Assembly (NCBI RefSeq): GCF_001279525.1
Contig: NZ_LGDY01000089.1
Coordinates: 1 to 64,000, forward strand
Direction: 5' to 3'
Length of the DNA stretch: 64,000 bases
DNA from: Nocardia sp. NRRL S-836
Lineage (GTDB): Bacteria > Actinomycetota > Actinomycetes > Mycobacteriales > Pseudonocardiaceae
Positions 1 to 8,757 of the stretch are shown here, piece by piece. Below the pieces are notes generated by a model, which searched no databases, was not told the DNA's origin, and was given only the letters and a program-made list of their open reading frames with translations. Within the stretch, counting starts at the first letter, position 1; the number at the start of each line of letters is the position of its first letter. The position numbers were made by a program, and so were the translations under genes.

Positions 1-2712
1 GGCGCCGAGGCGGTCGAACACTGCTGCCAGGCGGTCGTGGGCCAGGGCCTGGTGGTAAGGCGAGACGGCGTCGCAGGCCACGGCCAGGGCGGTGCGGGCC
101 GAGGAGAGGGCGGCCTCGGTGTCGTCGGTTTCCAGCAGTGCGGTCGAGAGGTCGACGTGGCAGGCGGCCTCGCCGCATTGTTCGCCGACCTCGTGGTACA
201 TGCGCAGGGCCACGCGGAGCCACGGTTTGGCGTCGTCGTAGCGCTGGGTGGCGAGGTAGAGGAGGCCGAGGTGGTGGTGGGCGTTGGCTTCCGCCCACCG
301 GGAGCCCGCGGTGCGGGAGACCTCCATGGCCTCGCGGTAGTGGGCTTCGGCTTCCGCCGAGCGGCCGAGGTCCATCAGGGTGCCGGCGACGGTGGTGAGG
401 GCGCGGGCCTGCTGGTGGACGTCGGCTTTGTGGCGGGCCACCTCCAGGGCGCCGCGGTGGGCGGTCAGGGCCTCCTCCTTGCGTTCCACCTGGAGGAGGG
501 CCACGCCGAGGTTGAACTGCATCACGAAGCGGGCGTCGTCGTCGCCCAGGGCGTTGGCGGCGGCGAGGGCGGCCTGGGTGATGCGGAGGGAGGTTTCGCG
601 TTCGGTGCGGAGCCACAGGTAGCGGGACAGGGTGTAGGGCAGTTGCCACGCGTGGACGTGCCAGCCGGAGGCCGCGGCGTGGTCGGTGGCGGCGATCAGG
701 TTGGCGCGTTCCGCGTCGAACCAGGCCATGGCGTCGGACGGGCCGGTCAGGGACGGGACGGCGGTGGGGCGGTGCTGCGGGGCCACCAGGACGCTGCCGC
801 GGTTGATCGGGAGCAGGCCGTCGGCCAGGTCGGCGCAGTGCAGGTAGTAGTCCAGCATGCGGCCGGTGGCGGCGCGGCGTTCCGGTTCGGACAGCTCCCC
901 CGCCAGCGTCTTCGTGTACACGCGGACCATGTCGTGGGCCACCAGGCGGCCCGGTTCGGAGACGGACAGCAGGTTCGCGGCGGCCAGTGCGTCCAGTGCT
1001 CGCTGGGCGTCCAGCAGCGGGATTTCGCCCATCGCCGCCACGACGTGCGGGGTCAGGTCGGCGCCGGGGTGCAGGCCGATGATCGGCAGCAGGCGGGCCG
1101 GGACCGGGGGCAGTGCGCGGCGGGAGGCGTCGAGGGCGGCGCGCACCGGGCCCTCGCCGTCCTCCAGGCCGAGAGCGGCCAGGCGGCCGTGTTCGTCCTG
1201 CAGCTCCTCGACGAGCTCGGCGACGCTCAGCTTCGGTGACACGGCCAGGCGGGCCGCGGCGATGCGCAGCGCCAGCGGCAGGCCGTCGCACAGCTCCGCC
1301 AGCGAACGCAGCGCGGCGGCCTCCACGTCGGCGCGACCGGCGATGCGGCCCAGCACGTCCACGGCGGCGTCGGGGGTGAGCATGTCCAGCTCGATCAGCT
1401 TCGCCTCGACCTGGGCGACGAGGCCGACCAGGCGGCGGCGTGACGTCACGACCACGCACGACGGCGCGCCCGGCAGCAGCGGCAGCAGGTCGCCGGAGCC
1501 GCGGACGTTGTCGAGCATCACGAGCATCCTGCGGTCGGCCAGCCGCGTGCGCAGCAGCGCGGACCGCTCGTCGACCGACACCGGGGTGTCACCGGCCGGG
1601 ACGCCGAGCGCGCGCAGGAACCGGTTCAGCACCTCGCCGATCTCCAGCGGCTCCCGGTTCGGGTCGTAGCCGTGCACGTCGACGTACAGCTGGCCGTCCG
1701 GGAACTCGTCGCGCACCCGGTGCGCCCAGTGCAGCGCCAGCGCCGTCTTGCCCACCCCCGCCGGACCGGTCACCAGCAGCACGGGACCGTCGTGGGCGCT
1801 CAGCAGCGAGTCCATCAGCGCCAGCTCCGCGTCTCGCCCGATCAACGCGACGGGCGCACGCGGCAGCTGCGCGGGCACGGTCACGACCGGCTCGGGGGCG
1901 GCCTGCGCGGGCACCATGACCGGCGCGCGTTCCGGCTCGGGGCTCTCCCCCGCCAGCACGGCCTGGTGCACGCGGCGCAGCTCCGGTCCCGGCTCCACAC
2001 CGAGCTCGTCGATCAGCACCCGGCGCGCCTCCCGGTAGGCGGCCAGCGCCTCCGCCTGCCGCCCGGCCTGGACCAGGGCACGCATCAGCAGCCCGTGGCC
2101 ACGCTCGCGCAACGGGTGTTCGGCGACGAGGGAGGTCAGCTGCGAGACCAGCTCGGGGCCCTGCCCGATCGCGAGTCCGAGCTCGGCGCGTTCCTCGACC
2201 ACGGCGAGGCGGCGTTCCACGAGACGACCGCGCTCGACGTCGGCGAAGAGCCCCGACACCCCGCCCAGCGGCTCGGCGCGGAACAACGCCAGCGCGTCGT
2301 CCAGCTCCACCGCCGCCCCGGCGAGGTCGCCCGCCACGCGCAGGCGGTTGGCGAGCGACACCTGGCGTTCGAACACGTCGAGGTCCAGCGCGCCCGGCTC
2401 GACCCGCAGCAGGTAGCCGTCGCCGACCGACGTGAGCAGCTCGGCGGGCGCCCGGCGCGCCCGCGTCGGTTCCAGTGCGCGGCGCAGCCCGGCGACGTAG
2501 GTCTGCACGAGGTTGACCGCACTCGAGGGCACGTTGTCGCCCCAGACGGCCTCGATGATCATGCCCCGGCTCACGGGGGTGTTGCGCGACAACAGCAGCA
2601 CGGCGAGCACGGCGCGTTGCTTGGCCGCGCCGAGATCCACCTCGTGACCTGCGCGAACGACCCGGAGAAGGCCGAGAACCTCGAACCGCGGGGGCTCCTC
2701 GCCGAGTGTCAC
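1..2712 (-). CDS. AfsR/SARP-type transcriptional regulator with NB-ARC and TPR domains (partial)
   Basis: The reading frame is open for 904 codons and runs off the left edge, so the C-terminus is missing. Domains in order: an OmpR-like winged helix (about 1-100), a bacterial transcriptional activation domain (about 100-245), an NB-ARC/STAND ATPase with P-loop GPAGVGKT (Lys about 322), a Walker B-like MLVMLDN (about 395) and GLPLAL (about 477), then TPR-like helices from about 640. This is the AfsR layout: a nucleotide-switched DNA-binding activator, usually of secondary metabolism or development. The GTG at 2712 is chosen because a GAAGGA-like site lies just upstream. No biosynthetic cluster is visible beside it, so the target is unknown. 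Confidence 0.85.
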   Translation of the reverse strand, partial: MTLGEEPPRFEVLGLLRVVRAGHEVDLGAAKQRAVLAVLLLSRNTPVSRGMIIEAVWGDNVPSSAVNLVQTYVAGLRRALEPTRARRAPAELLTSVGDGYLLRVEPGALDLDVFERQVSLANRLRVAGDLAGAAVELDDALALFRAEPLGGVSGLFADVERGRLVERRLAVVEERAELGLAIGQGPELVSQLTSLVAEHPLRERGHGLLMRALVQAGRQAEALAAYREARRVLIDELGVEPGPELRRVHQAVLAGESPEPERAPVMVPAQAAPEPVVTVPAQLPRAPVALIGRDAELALMDSLLSAHDGPVLLVTGPAGVGKTALALHWAHRVRDEFPDGQLYVDVHGYDPNREPLEIGEVLNRFLRALGVPAGDTPVSVDERSALLRTRLADRRMLVMLDNVRGSGDLLPLLPGAPSCVVVTSRRRLVGLVAQVEAKLIELDMLTPDAAVDVLGRIAGRADVEAAALRSLAELCDGLPLALRIAAARLAVSPKLSVAELVEELQDEHGRLAALGLEDGEGPVRAALDASRRALPPVPARLLPIIGLHPGADLTPHVVAAMGEIPLLDAQRALDALAAANLLSVSEPGRLVAHDMVRVYTKTLAGELSEPERRAATGRMLDYYLHCADLADGLLPINRGSVLVAPQHRPTAVPSLTGPSDAMAWFDAERANLIAATDHAAASGWHVHAWQLPYTLSRYLWLRTERETSLRITQAALAAANALGDDDARFVMQFNLGVALLQVERKEEALTAHRGALEVARHKADVHQQARALTTVAGTLMDLGRSAEAEAHYREAMEVSRTAGSRWAEANAHHHLGLLYLATQRYDDAKPWLRVALRMYHEVGEQCGEAACHVDLSTALLETDDTEAALSSARTALAVACDAVSPYHQALAHDRLAAVFDRLGA

Positions 2713-3029
2713 CGATCTGTCCTTCGCCTGGTGGCCACCTGGAGCTTGAAGATCACTTCAGTCGGGCTCCAGTCGTGCTGTAGAAGGCATTCTTACGCTT
2801 AGCGTGTCCAACCAACCACAGACCGCGAGATCAACGGAAACCGGAAGATCGCGCAGTCGAAGGAGTTGGACCGGACAGCGGAACACCCGCTGCTCCCCAT
2901 GATCGACGTGGGTCGGCCGGCGTGCAAGGGGCATCCAGCCCGCGGCGGCGGAACGCCGGCCGGCCCACGTCCCCCTACGCGCGAAGGCCCGGCCGGTGCA
3001 CCCGGCCGGGCCTTCTGCTCTGTGTCGGA
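2713..3029. other. Intergenic region between SARP and DUF397 genes
   Basis: About 317 bases without a convincing gene. It must carry the SARP promoter, but I see no clear -10/-35 pair. The right end holds the terminator hairpin of the DUF397 gene. Open frames here have actinomycete shadow-ORF character, rich in Arg and Pro. Confidence 0.5.
2983..3015 (-). terminator. Terminator hairpin after DUF397 gene
   Basis: A perfect 14-bp inverted repeat (GAAGGCCCGGCCGG and its complement) surrounds a 5-base loop. It starts 15 bases beyond the DUF397 stop codon on the minus strand. There is no long T-run, which is usual for actinomycete terminators. Confidence 0.75.
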
Positions 3030-3221
3030 TCAACCGGCGAACGTGCCGGACCTCGCGGCGGTCAGGAAGTTCTCCCACCCCGCGGAACGGAACCGCAGCT
3101 GCGCCCCGTCCGCGTTCTTGCTGTCACGCACGGCCGCACCGGCCGGGACGAGCGCGATCTCCACGCAGTCGGGCCCGCTGGCGGACGACCGGCTGCTCTT
3201 GCGCCAACGCAAGGTTTCCAC
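3030..3221 (-). CDS. DUF397 small protein
   Basis: A 63-residue protein covering essentially the whole DUF397 family. It begins with the characteristic WRKSSRS segment, then a Cys and VEIA, an RDSK turn, and a C-terminal W..F pair. DUF397 proteins are small actinomycete partners of XRE/DUF5753 regulators, which lie immediately upstream in the genome. Here the partner gene ends 24 bases before this start, so the two are probably one transcript. The pair may act like the WhiJ-type regulator and small-partner modules of Streptomyces; that functional link is inference. Confidence 0.85.
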   Translation of the reverse strand: METLRWRKSSRSSASGPDCVEIALVPAGAAVRDSKNADGAQLRFRSAGWENFLTAARSGTFAG

Positions 3222-3245
3222 TGTCTGTTCACTCCCGGTCTGCAG

Positions 3246-4094
3246 TCACGCGAGAGTGCGAGCGACTTCCGTGATCAGGGATGCGGACTCCGCCGGCCTG
3301 AGGGCGGTTCTCACCAGACGCTCGAACACCTCGGCGTACCAACTGACGTCACTCGACTGCTCCAAGTAGACGCCGCTCCTAGTGGTTTCGATGTACACCA
3401 CGTCGGGGTCGAGCTGCTCAGGAAAGCTCAGGACGACGAACGGCCCGTCCATCGCAGCGTAACCACCGGCGCTGAACGGCACGACCTGCATCGTGACGTT
3501 CGGCAACGCACCGACCTCGAGGAGACGCACCATCTGGGTGCGCATCACCCCGGTGCCGCCGACGAGCCTGCGCAGGGCGGCCTCGTCGATCACGACGTGC
3601 AGGCGCAACGGGTCGTCCTCGCTCAGCAGTGCCTGCCGAGCCTTGCGCAACCGGACCCGCCGGTCGATCTCCGCGGTGCTCGCGTCCGGCAGCACCTGGG
3701 AGATCAACGACCTCGTGTACGCCTCGCACTGCAGCAGGCCGGGGATCATCAGGCCCTGGTAGGTCCTGATGGAGTCGGCGTCGGCCTCGTACCCGACGTA
3801 GCGACCGGGCACGATGTCGCCGAACTCGTCCCACCACGCCTTGCGGCGCGCCTCCCTGGCCAGCTGGACCAGTTCTTCCAGTGTGGCGGCGTCCGCACCG
3901 TAGGCGGTGAGCATGTCCCGCACGTCGCGCGGGCTCACCCCCACCCTCCCGGTCTCGATGCGGCTGATCTTGGAGGCCGAGCACTCCAGGCGCTCGCCGA
4001 CCTCCTCGATCGTCAGCTCGGCCGCTTCGCGCAACCGCCTCAGCTCGCTCACGAGCCGGCGCTTGCGCAGCGTCGGGCTGCTACCCCGTGCCAT
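3246..4094 (-). CDS. XRE-family regulator with DUF5753 domain
   Basis: A 282-residue protein. The N-terminal helix-turn-helix (about residues 12-66) has LRREAAELTIEEVGERL-type sequence followed by SKISRIETG, the recognition helix region. The remainder matches the actinomycete-specific DUF5753 domain, including a typical PGLLQ segment. The ATG at 4094 is preferred over one 42 bases upstream because AGGAGG sits 5 bases before it. It forms an operon with the DUF397 gene downstream and is divergent from the small gene at 4243. A perfect 15-bp palindrome in the divergent spacer is a plausible operator for this protein. Confidence 0.88.
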   Translation of the reverse strand: MARGSSPTLRKRRLVSELRRLREAAELTIEEVGERLECSASKISRIETGRVGVSPRDVRDMLTAYGADAATLEELVQLAREARRKAWWDEFGDIVPGRYVGYEADADSIRTYQGLMIPGLLQCEAYTRSLISQVLPDASTAEIDRRVRLRKARQALLSEDDPLRLHVVIDEAALRRLVGGTGVMRTQMVRLLEVGALPNVTMQVVPFSAGGYAAMDGPFVVLSFPEQLDPDVVYIETTRSGVYLEQSSDVSWYAEVFERLVRTALRPAESASLITEVARTLA

Positions 4095-4165
4095 CCACAC
4101 CTCCTGGTCGGGCTCTAGTTTGAGAGCAAAGAACACCCCCGCAAAGGGACGTCATCCATTCGTGT

Positions 4166-4180
4166 ACTGCAACTTGCAGT
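4166..4180. promoter_or_regulatory. Perfect palindrome, candidate XRE operator
   Basis: ACTGCAACTTGCAGT is a perfect 15-bp palindrome with 7-bp arms around a central C. It lies in the 148-base spacer between the divergent XRE gene and the gene at 4243. The position suits control of both promoters. The bound protein is inferred, not shown. Confidence 0.5.
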
Positions 4181-4242
4181 CCGCATCGGGGGCAGGCCAG
4201 TCTGCATGGGTTGCTCACGCACGGACTGGAGCTCTGAGCCTG

Positions 4243-4560
4243 ATGGCCGTCACGGTGTTCAGCCAACTGGACAGGTCGCTGCACTCCCATCTGGCCACGC
4301 TCAGCGAGCTCGCCCAGCGCGGTGACGACCAGACGGCCCTCGTGCTCGCCAGGGTAGAGCTGCCGAGGGTGGTCGCGGTCGTCAAGGCGTTGCTCGACGA
4401 GCACCAGCCCGATGAGCACGGCCGTTGTGCCACGTGCAAGCGCGGCTGGTTCTCCCGGCGGATGCCCGCACCGTGCCGGGCATACCTGTCGGCGCAGCTG
4501 ATCCTGACCGTGGTGGGGCAGGAGACTGCGCACGGCAAGCACCTGCGCCCGGTGGGCTGA
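4243..4560 (+). CDS. Small hypothetical protein with CxxC motif
   Basis: A 105-residue protein I cannot assign to a named family. The first 60 residues look helical (SQLDRSLHSHLATLSELAQRG). A cysteine-rich segment follows: C-x2-C about residues 65-68, and a third Cys about residue 81 in an APCRAYLSAQ context, which could bind zinc or an Fe-S cluster. The ATG is supported by a GGAG 11 bases upstream. It is divergent from the XRE/DUF397 operon and has its own terminator, so it may be part of that regulatory module. Alternative upstream starts overlap the XRE gene and are unlikely. Confidence 0.6.
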   Translation: MAVTVFSQLDRSLHSHLATLSELAQRGDDQTALVLARVELPRVVAVVKALLDEHQPDEHGRCATCKRGWFSRRMPAPCRAYLSAQLILTVVGQETAHGKHLRPVG

Positions 4561-4599
4561 ACCGCGGAACTCGATAGTTCTTCAGCTCCGTCCTGACCT

Positions 4600-4634
4600 G
4601 GGCCGGCTCCGCACCCCCCGACCGGAGCCGGCCC
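4600..4634 (+). terminator. Terminator after small cysteine protein gene
   Basis: A perfect 12-bp inverted repeat (GGGCCGGCTCCG and complement) with an 11-base C-rich loop, 39 bases past the stop at 4560. It is followed by TGCTCTGTCAT rather than a T-run. Confidence 0.7.
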
Positions 4635-4889
4635 TGCTCTGTCATCACCTCGCGTGACGATCACCCGCGAAGATCAACACGACCGGTTGACACACCTGTC
4701 ACAGCGCCGGTTCCGCAGCCATCATTGGTGGTGACGCGGCCTGATCTCGATCCGATGCCTGTGCCGACACGGAGGTGTTCCCGTGCCGACCCCGCATGAC
4801 CGCGCCGACGCGCTCGCAGCCGTCCGGCCGCGCCGCATGCTGCCCTTAGAGCGCCGTTAGCGCTCCCCTCGCGCACTCCCCTTCCCCTC

Positions 4890-4911
4890 GCCCTGTGCCC
4901 TCGCACAGGGC
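4890..4911 (+). promoter_or_regulatory. 5'-leader hairpin upstream of SulP-CA gene
   Basis: A perfect 9-bp stem (GCCCTGTGC/GCACAGGGC) with a 4-base CCTC loop, ending 29 bases before the GTG start at 4941. It could be an mRNA leader element or an attenuator. No downstream T-run is present, and I do not recognise it as a known riboswitch. Confidence 0.35.
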
Positions 4912-4940
4912 TATGCGGCCATTCCACGAAAGGCAAGAAC

Positions 4941-7163
4941 GTGAACCACCTCCCGCGGTCCAACGCCGGCGAGCACACCCCGCACGGTCCACCGGGCGGT
5001 CCGCGCCTGGTCCTGCGGCACGACCTGCCCGCGAGCTTCGTGCTGTTCCTGATCTCCATCCCGCTCTCGCTCGGCATCGCCCACGCCACCGGCGCGCCGC
5101 TGATGGCCGGGCTCATCTCGGCCGTGGTCGGCGGCGTGGTGGTCGGTGCGATCAGCGGGGCGCCGTTGCAGATCAGCGGACCGGGCACCGGGCTCGTGGT
5201 GATCGTCGCCGGGCTGGTGGCGCAGTTCGGCTGGGCCGCCACCGCGGCGATCACGCTGGGCGCCGGCGTGCTGCAGCTGGCGCTGGGGCTCACCGGCATC
5301 AGCCGGCTGGTGATGTCGCTGTCCCCCGCCGTGGTGCACGGCATGCTGGCGGGCATCGGCATCTCGATCGCGGCCGGCCAGGTCGTGGTGGTGCTCGGCG
5401 GCACGGCGGCGTCGACGGTGCCCGCGAACCTCGCGCAGCTGCCCGGTCAGCTGATCGGCCTGCACCTCGGGTCGGTGCTCGCCGGTGCGACCGCGGTCGC
5501 GGTCCTGCTGCTGTGGCCCAGGGTGCCGCGCGCCTCGCTGGTGCCGGCGCCGCTGGTGGCCGTCGCCGCCGCGACCGGGCTCGCGTTCCTGCTGCGCCTC
5601 GACGTCGCGCGGGTCGACCTGCCGGACAGCCACGAGCTGGTGTTCCCCGCGGTGCCGCAGGGCAGCACCGGCGCGGTCGTCACGGCCGTCGTCACGGTCG
5701 CGCTGGTGGCGAGCATGGAGTCGCTGCTGTCGGCGGTGGCCGTGGACCGGCTGCACGACGGGCCGCGGGCCCGGCTGGACAAGGAGCTGATCGCGCAGGG
5801 CACCGGCAACGTGCTCGCGGGGGCGCTGGGCGGGTTCCCGATCAGCGGTGGCCTGGCGCGCAGCTCCACGAACGTCGCGTCCGGTGCGAGGACCCGGTAC
5901 GCCGCGATCTTGCAGGGCGTGTGGATCGCGGTGGCGGTGCTCGCGTTCGCTCCCGCACTGGAGCTGATCCCGCTGGCGGCGCTCGCGGGCGTGCTGCTGA
6001 TCGTCGGTCTCCGGCTCGTGTCGGTCGAGCGGATGCGCAACCTGCTGCGGCACGAGGAGTTCCTCGTCTACTCGGCGACGGTGCTCGGCGTCGTCCTGTT
6101 CGGACTGCTCGAAGGCGTGGTCGCGGGGCTCGCGATCGCGTTGCTGCGCGCGCTGTACCGGCTGACGCACTGCTCGGTGCGGGTCGAGGGCGACCGGGTG
6201 TGCGTGCACGGGTCGCTGGTGTTCCTCGGGGTCGGGCGGCTGGTGCGCGAGCTGCGCCGGCTGCCGCTGGGCCGCACGGTGGTGCTGGAGCTGCACGTCG
6301 ACTACCTGGACCACGCGTCCTACGAGGCGATCAACGACTGGCGCGAGGGCTACGAGCGGCTCGGCGGCCGGGTGCGGGTCGACGAGGTGCACGACACCTG
6401 GTACGACCGGGCGAACCAGGGCAAACCGGGGCGGCGCAAGACGTTGCCCGGCCCGCTGCCGCGCTGGTTCGCGCCGTGGTCGCACTGGCAGGGCTCCGCT
6501 GTGCCGGTGCTCCCGGCCCAGCGGGCGGCGCCGGAGAGCGATCCCATGCTGCTGGGCATGCACGAGTTCGAACGCCGGTCGGCGCCGCTGGTCCGCCCGT
6601 TCCTGCACGAGCTGGCGCTGCGCGGGCAACGGCCGCGGCAGCTGTTCATCACCTGTTCCGACTCGCGCGTGGTGCCGAACCTGATCACCACGTCCGGGCC
6701 GGGTGACCTGTTCTGCGTGCGCAACATCGGCAACCTGGTGCCGATGCACGACGCGGAGGACCGGTCGGTCGGTGCCGCGGTCGAGTACGCGGTCGAGATC
6801 CTCAACGTCAGCACCATCGTCGTGTGCGGGCACTCCGACTGCGGCGCGATGAAGGCGTTGGTGCGCGGTGGCGCGGCACCCGGCTCGCACCTGCACTCCT
6901 GGCTGCGCAACGCCGAACCGTCGCTGATCCGCTTCCACGCGCCGACCGCGCCGGGGTGCGCGGAGCTGCCGGTGGGCGACCGGCTCGCCGTCGCGAACGT
7001 CGCGCAGCAGCTGGACAACCTGCTCGGCCACCCGAGCGTGCGGGAGGCGGTCGCGGCGGGCGCGCTCACGTTGAAGGGCATGTACTTCGACATCTCCAAC
7101 GCCCGCGTGTACCTGGTCGACCCGGACCGCAACGGCCTCGAACCCGTGCCGTCACCGGCCTAG
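4941..7163 (+). CDS. SulP anion transporter fused to beta-carbonic anhydrase
   Basis: A 740-residue fusion. Residues about 25-410 are a polytopic SulP/SLC26 transporter; GAPLQISGPGTGL is the SulP signature, followed by many hydrophobic segments. Residues about 418-490 form a cytoplasmic STAS domain. Residues about 530-735 are a beta-carbonic anhydrase, with zinc ligands in CSDSRVV (about 571) and HSDCGA (about 630). SulP-CA fusions are thought to be bicarbonate or CO2-linked anion transporters in which the enzyme supplies or consumes HCO3- at the membrane. The GTG start has a GAAAGG site about 8 bases upstream. A second, unfused copy of this pair lies at 22211-24184. Confidence 0.93.
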   Translation: MNHLPRSNAGEHTPHGPPGGPRLVLRHDLPASFVLFLISIPLSLGIAHATGAPLMAGLISAVVGGVVVGAISGAPLQISGPGTGLVVIVAGLVAQFGWAATAAITLGAGVLQLALGLTGISRLVMSLSPAVVHGMLAGIGISIAAGQVVVVLGGTAASTVPANLAQLPGQLIGLHLGSVLAGATAVAVLLLWPRVPRASLVPAPLVAVAAATGLAFLLRLDVARVDLPDSHELVFPAVPQGSTGAVVTAVVTVALVASMESLLSAVAVDRLHDGPRARLDKELIAQGTGNVLAGALGGFPISGGLARSSTNVASGARTRYAAILQGVWIAVAVLAFAPALELIPLAALAGVLLIVGLRLVSVERMRNLLRHEEFLVYSATVLGVVLFGLLEGVVAGLAIALLRALYRLTHCSVRVEGDRVCVHGSLVFLGVGRLVRELRRLPLGRTVVLELHVDYLDHASYEAINDWREGYERLGGRVRVDEVHDTWYDRANQGKPGRRKTLPGPLPRWFAPWSHWQGSAVPVLPAQRAAPESDPMLLGMHEFERRSAPLVRPFLHELALRGQRPRQLFITCSDSRVVPNLITTSGPGDLFCVRNIGNLVPMHDAEDRSVGAAVEYAVEILNVSTIVVCGHSDCGAMKALVRGGAAPGSHLHSWLRNAEPSLIRFHAPTAPGCAELPVGDRLAVANVAQQLDNLLGHPSVREAVAAGALTLKGMYFDISNARVYLVDPDRNGLEPVPSPA

Positions 7164-7209
7164 GAAACACTGGAGCCGCCCCGGTTTCGCGGGGCGGCTC
7201 CGATGTTTC
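7164..7209. terminator. Bidirectional terminator between SulP-CA and dacB
   Basis: A GC-rich 12-bp perfect stem (GGAGCCGCCCCG and complement, GTTTCG loop) is flanked by GAAACA on the left and TGTTTC on the right. It therefore ends in a T-rich arm in either direction, as expected for two convergent genes (7163 plus, 7219 minus). Confidence 0.85.
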
Positions 7210-7218
7210 GCACGTCGA

Positions 7219-8757
7219 TCAGCAGGTGCCGATCCACGAGCACTCGACGTCGAAGCGCTCCTTGGCCGGAACCTTGGTGCGCTCCTGCGCCGGTGCCTTC
7301 CGCTGCTGCGGCACCGGCTCGGCCTTCTGCTGGGTGAACTGGGGCGCACCGTCGTTCGCCAGCCGCACGGCGACCCTGTCCTCGACCGTCTTGGGGCTGA
7401 CCCACAGCACCACGTTGTTCTGCACGAGCGAGAACACCAGCTGGCGGCCGGTCTGCGTGGTGACGTAGCCGGACAGCGCCGAGACACCGGACAGCGAGCC
7501 GGTCTTGGCCTGCACGTTGCCCTCCGCCTTGGTGCCCTTCATGCGGTTGACCAGCGTGCCGTCGCGGCCCGCGACCGGCAGCGACGCCTGCCACGTGCTG
7601 AACCACGGCTTCGTCTTCGCCTTGACCAGGACCGAGCTCAGGTCGTCCGGTGACATCTGGTCGAGCCGCGACATGCCGGAGCCGTCGAAGACCTCGATCC
7701 AGTTCGGGTCGACGCCGAGGCCGGCCCACTTGCGGCTGAGCTGGTTGACGCCGTTGGGGAACGAGCCGCCCGCGGACTTGACCAGCACCTCCGCCAGCAT
7801 GTTGTTGCTGTTCTTCAGCAACGGCGTGACGAGCTGGGCCAGCGTGATCGACTCCTCGGAGGCGAGCACCGCGGCACCCTGCGGGGCCTGGGCGCGCCTC
7901 ACCCCGCCCAGCACCTGGATCCCGTTGCGCTGCAACGCCTTGCCGAACACCGACGAGACCAGGCCGGTCGGGTCCTTGACGGTGGAGAGCGCCGTCGTCT
8001 CGACCCAGGTCGAACCGCTGACCTTGATCACGTTGGTGCCGTGCTCGCGTTCGACGGTGATGCCCTCGTCGCCGTTGGTCGTCGCGGTGTTCTGGATCTG
8101 CACCACGTCGTTCTCGGGCTCGACGCTCACCTGCACCGGGTCACCGGTCGCGGCACCCGGCCGCACGCGCACGACCACCGTGCCGGCGCTGTACTTCGCG
8201 TCCGGCGACAGCGTGAGCGCCGACGTCTCCGCGCTGTAGGAGTACGGCTCGTCGTCCCACGCCCAGCCGCTGCCGTACGGCTGGGTGTCGAACGCCGTGT
8301 CGTCCAGCACGAGCGCGCCGGTGACCTGCGTGACACCGCTGTTCTTCAACGTGTCCGCGAGCGCCTGGTAGCGCGGGGCGGACATGGTCGGGTCGCCGGT
8401 GCCGCGCAAGACCAGGTCGCCGTTCAGCGTCGCGCCCGAGCGGGTGCCCGCCGACCGCAGCTCGGTCTTCCACCGGAAGTCCGGCCCGAGCAGGTCGAGC
8501 GCCGCGGCCGTCGTGAGCACCTTCAGGTTCGACGCGACCTGCGAACGCCGGCCGCCCGACCTCGTGTAGAGGACCTCGCCGGAGTTCGCGTCCCGCACGG
8601 TGATGCCGACGTCGGCGCCCTTGAGCCCCGGGTCGGCGAGGATCGCGTCGAGGTCGGCGGTAAGTGCCTCGTTGCCGGCCGCGCCGGCGCCGCCGCTCGA
8701 TGTCAGGGTCAACCCCGCCACCGCAACGACGACCGCCCCCAGTGCACGAAATTTCAC
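7219..8757 (-). CDS. dacB: D-alanyl-D-alanine carboxypeptidase/endopeptidase (PBP4 type)
   Basis: A 512-residue S13-family penicillin-binding protein that trims peptidoglycan stem peptides outside the membrane. It starts with a secretion signal (hydrophobic VVVAVAGLTLT then Ala/Gly-rich). The three active-site motifs are present: SNLK (Ser about 74), SNN (about 315) and KTG (about 416). The large insert between the first two motifs is typical of PBP4. The GTG start overlaps the gnd stop by four bases (GTGA), indicating translational coupling. The last 50 residues are a Pro/Lys/Gln-rich tail that ends in two Cys, which is not part of the core fold. Confidence 0.92.
   Translation of the reverse strand: MKFRALGAVVVAVAGLTLTSSGGAGAAGNEALTADLDAILADPGLKGADVGITVRDANSGEVLYTRSGGRRSQVASNLKVLTTAAALDLLGPDFRWKTELRSAGTRSGATLNGDLVLRGTGDPTMSAPRYQALADTLKNSGVTQVTGALVLDDTAFDTQPYGSGWAWDDEPYSYSAETSALTLSPDAKYSAGTVVVRVRPGAATGDPVQVSVEPENDVVQIQNTATTNGDEGITVEREHGTNVIKVSGSTWVETTALSTVKDPTGLVSSVFGKALQRNGIQVLGGVRRAQAPQGAAVLASEESITLAQLVTPLLKNSNNMLAEVLVKSAGGSFPNGVNQLSRKWAGLGVDPNWIEVFDGSGMSRLDQMSPDDLSSVLVKAKTKPWFSTWQASLPVAGRDGTLVNRMKGTKAEGNVQAKTGSLSGVSALSGYVTTQTGRQLVFSLVQNNVVLWVSPKTVEDRVAVRLANDGAPQFTQQKAEPVPQQRKAPAQERTKVPAKERFDVECSWIGTC

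Larger units (their letters stand above)
4561..4940. other. Intergenic leader upstream of SulP-carbonic anhydrase gene
   Basis: 380 bases with no gene I can support. It contains the terminator of the upstream gene (4600-4634) and a stable hairpin near its right end (4890-4911). A TTGACA hexamer occurs near 4686 but no well-spaced -10 partner is evident. The rest is C-rich, unstructured sequence. Confidence 0.5.

Noticed and set aside
4911..7031. Minus-strand 706-codon frame over the SulP-CA gene
   Set aside because: Arg/His/Gln-rich shadow with no domain; the plus-strand protein explains the region fully.
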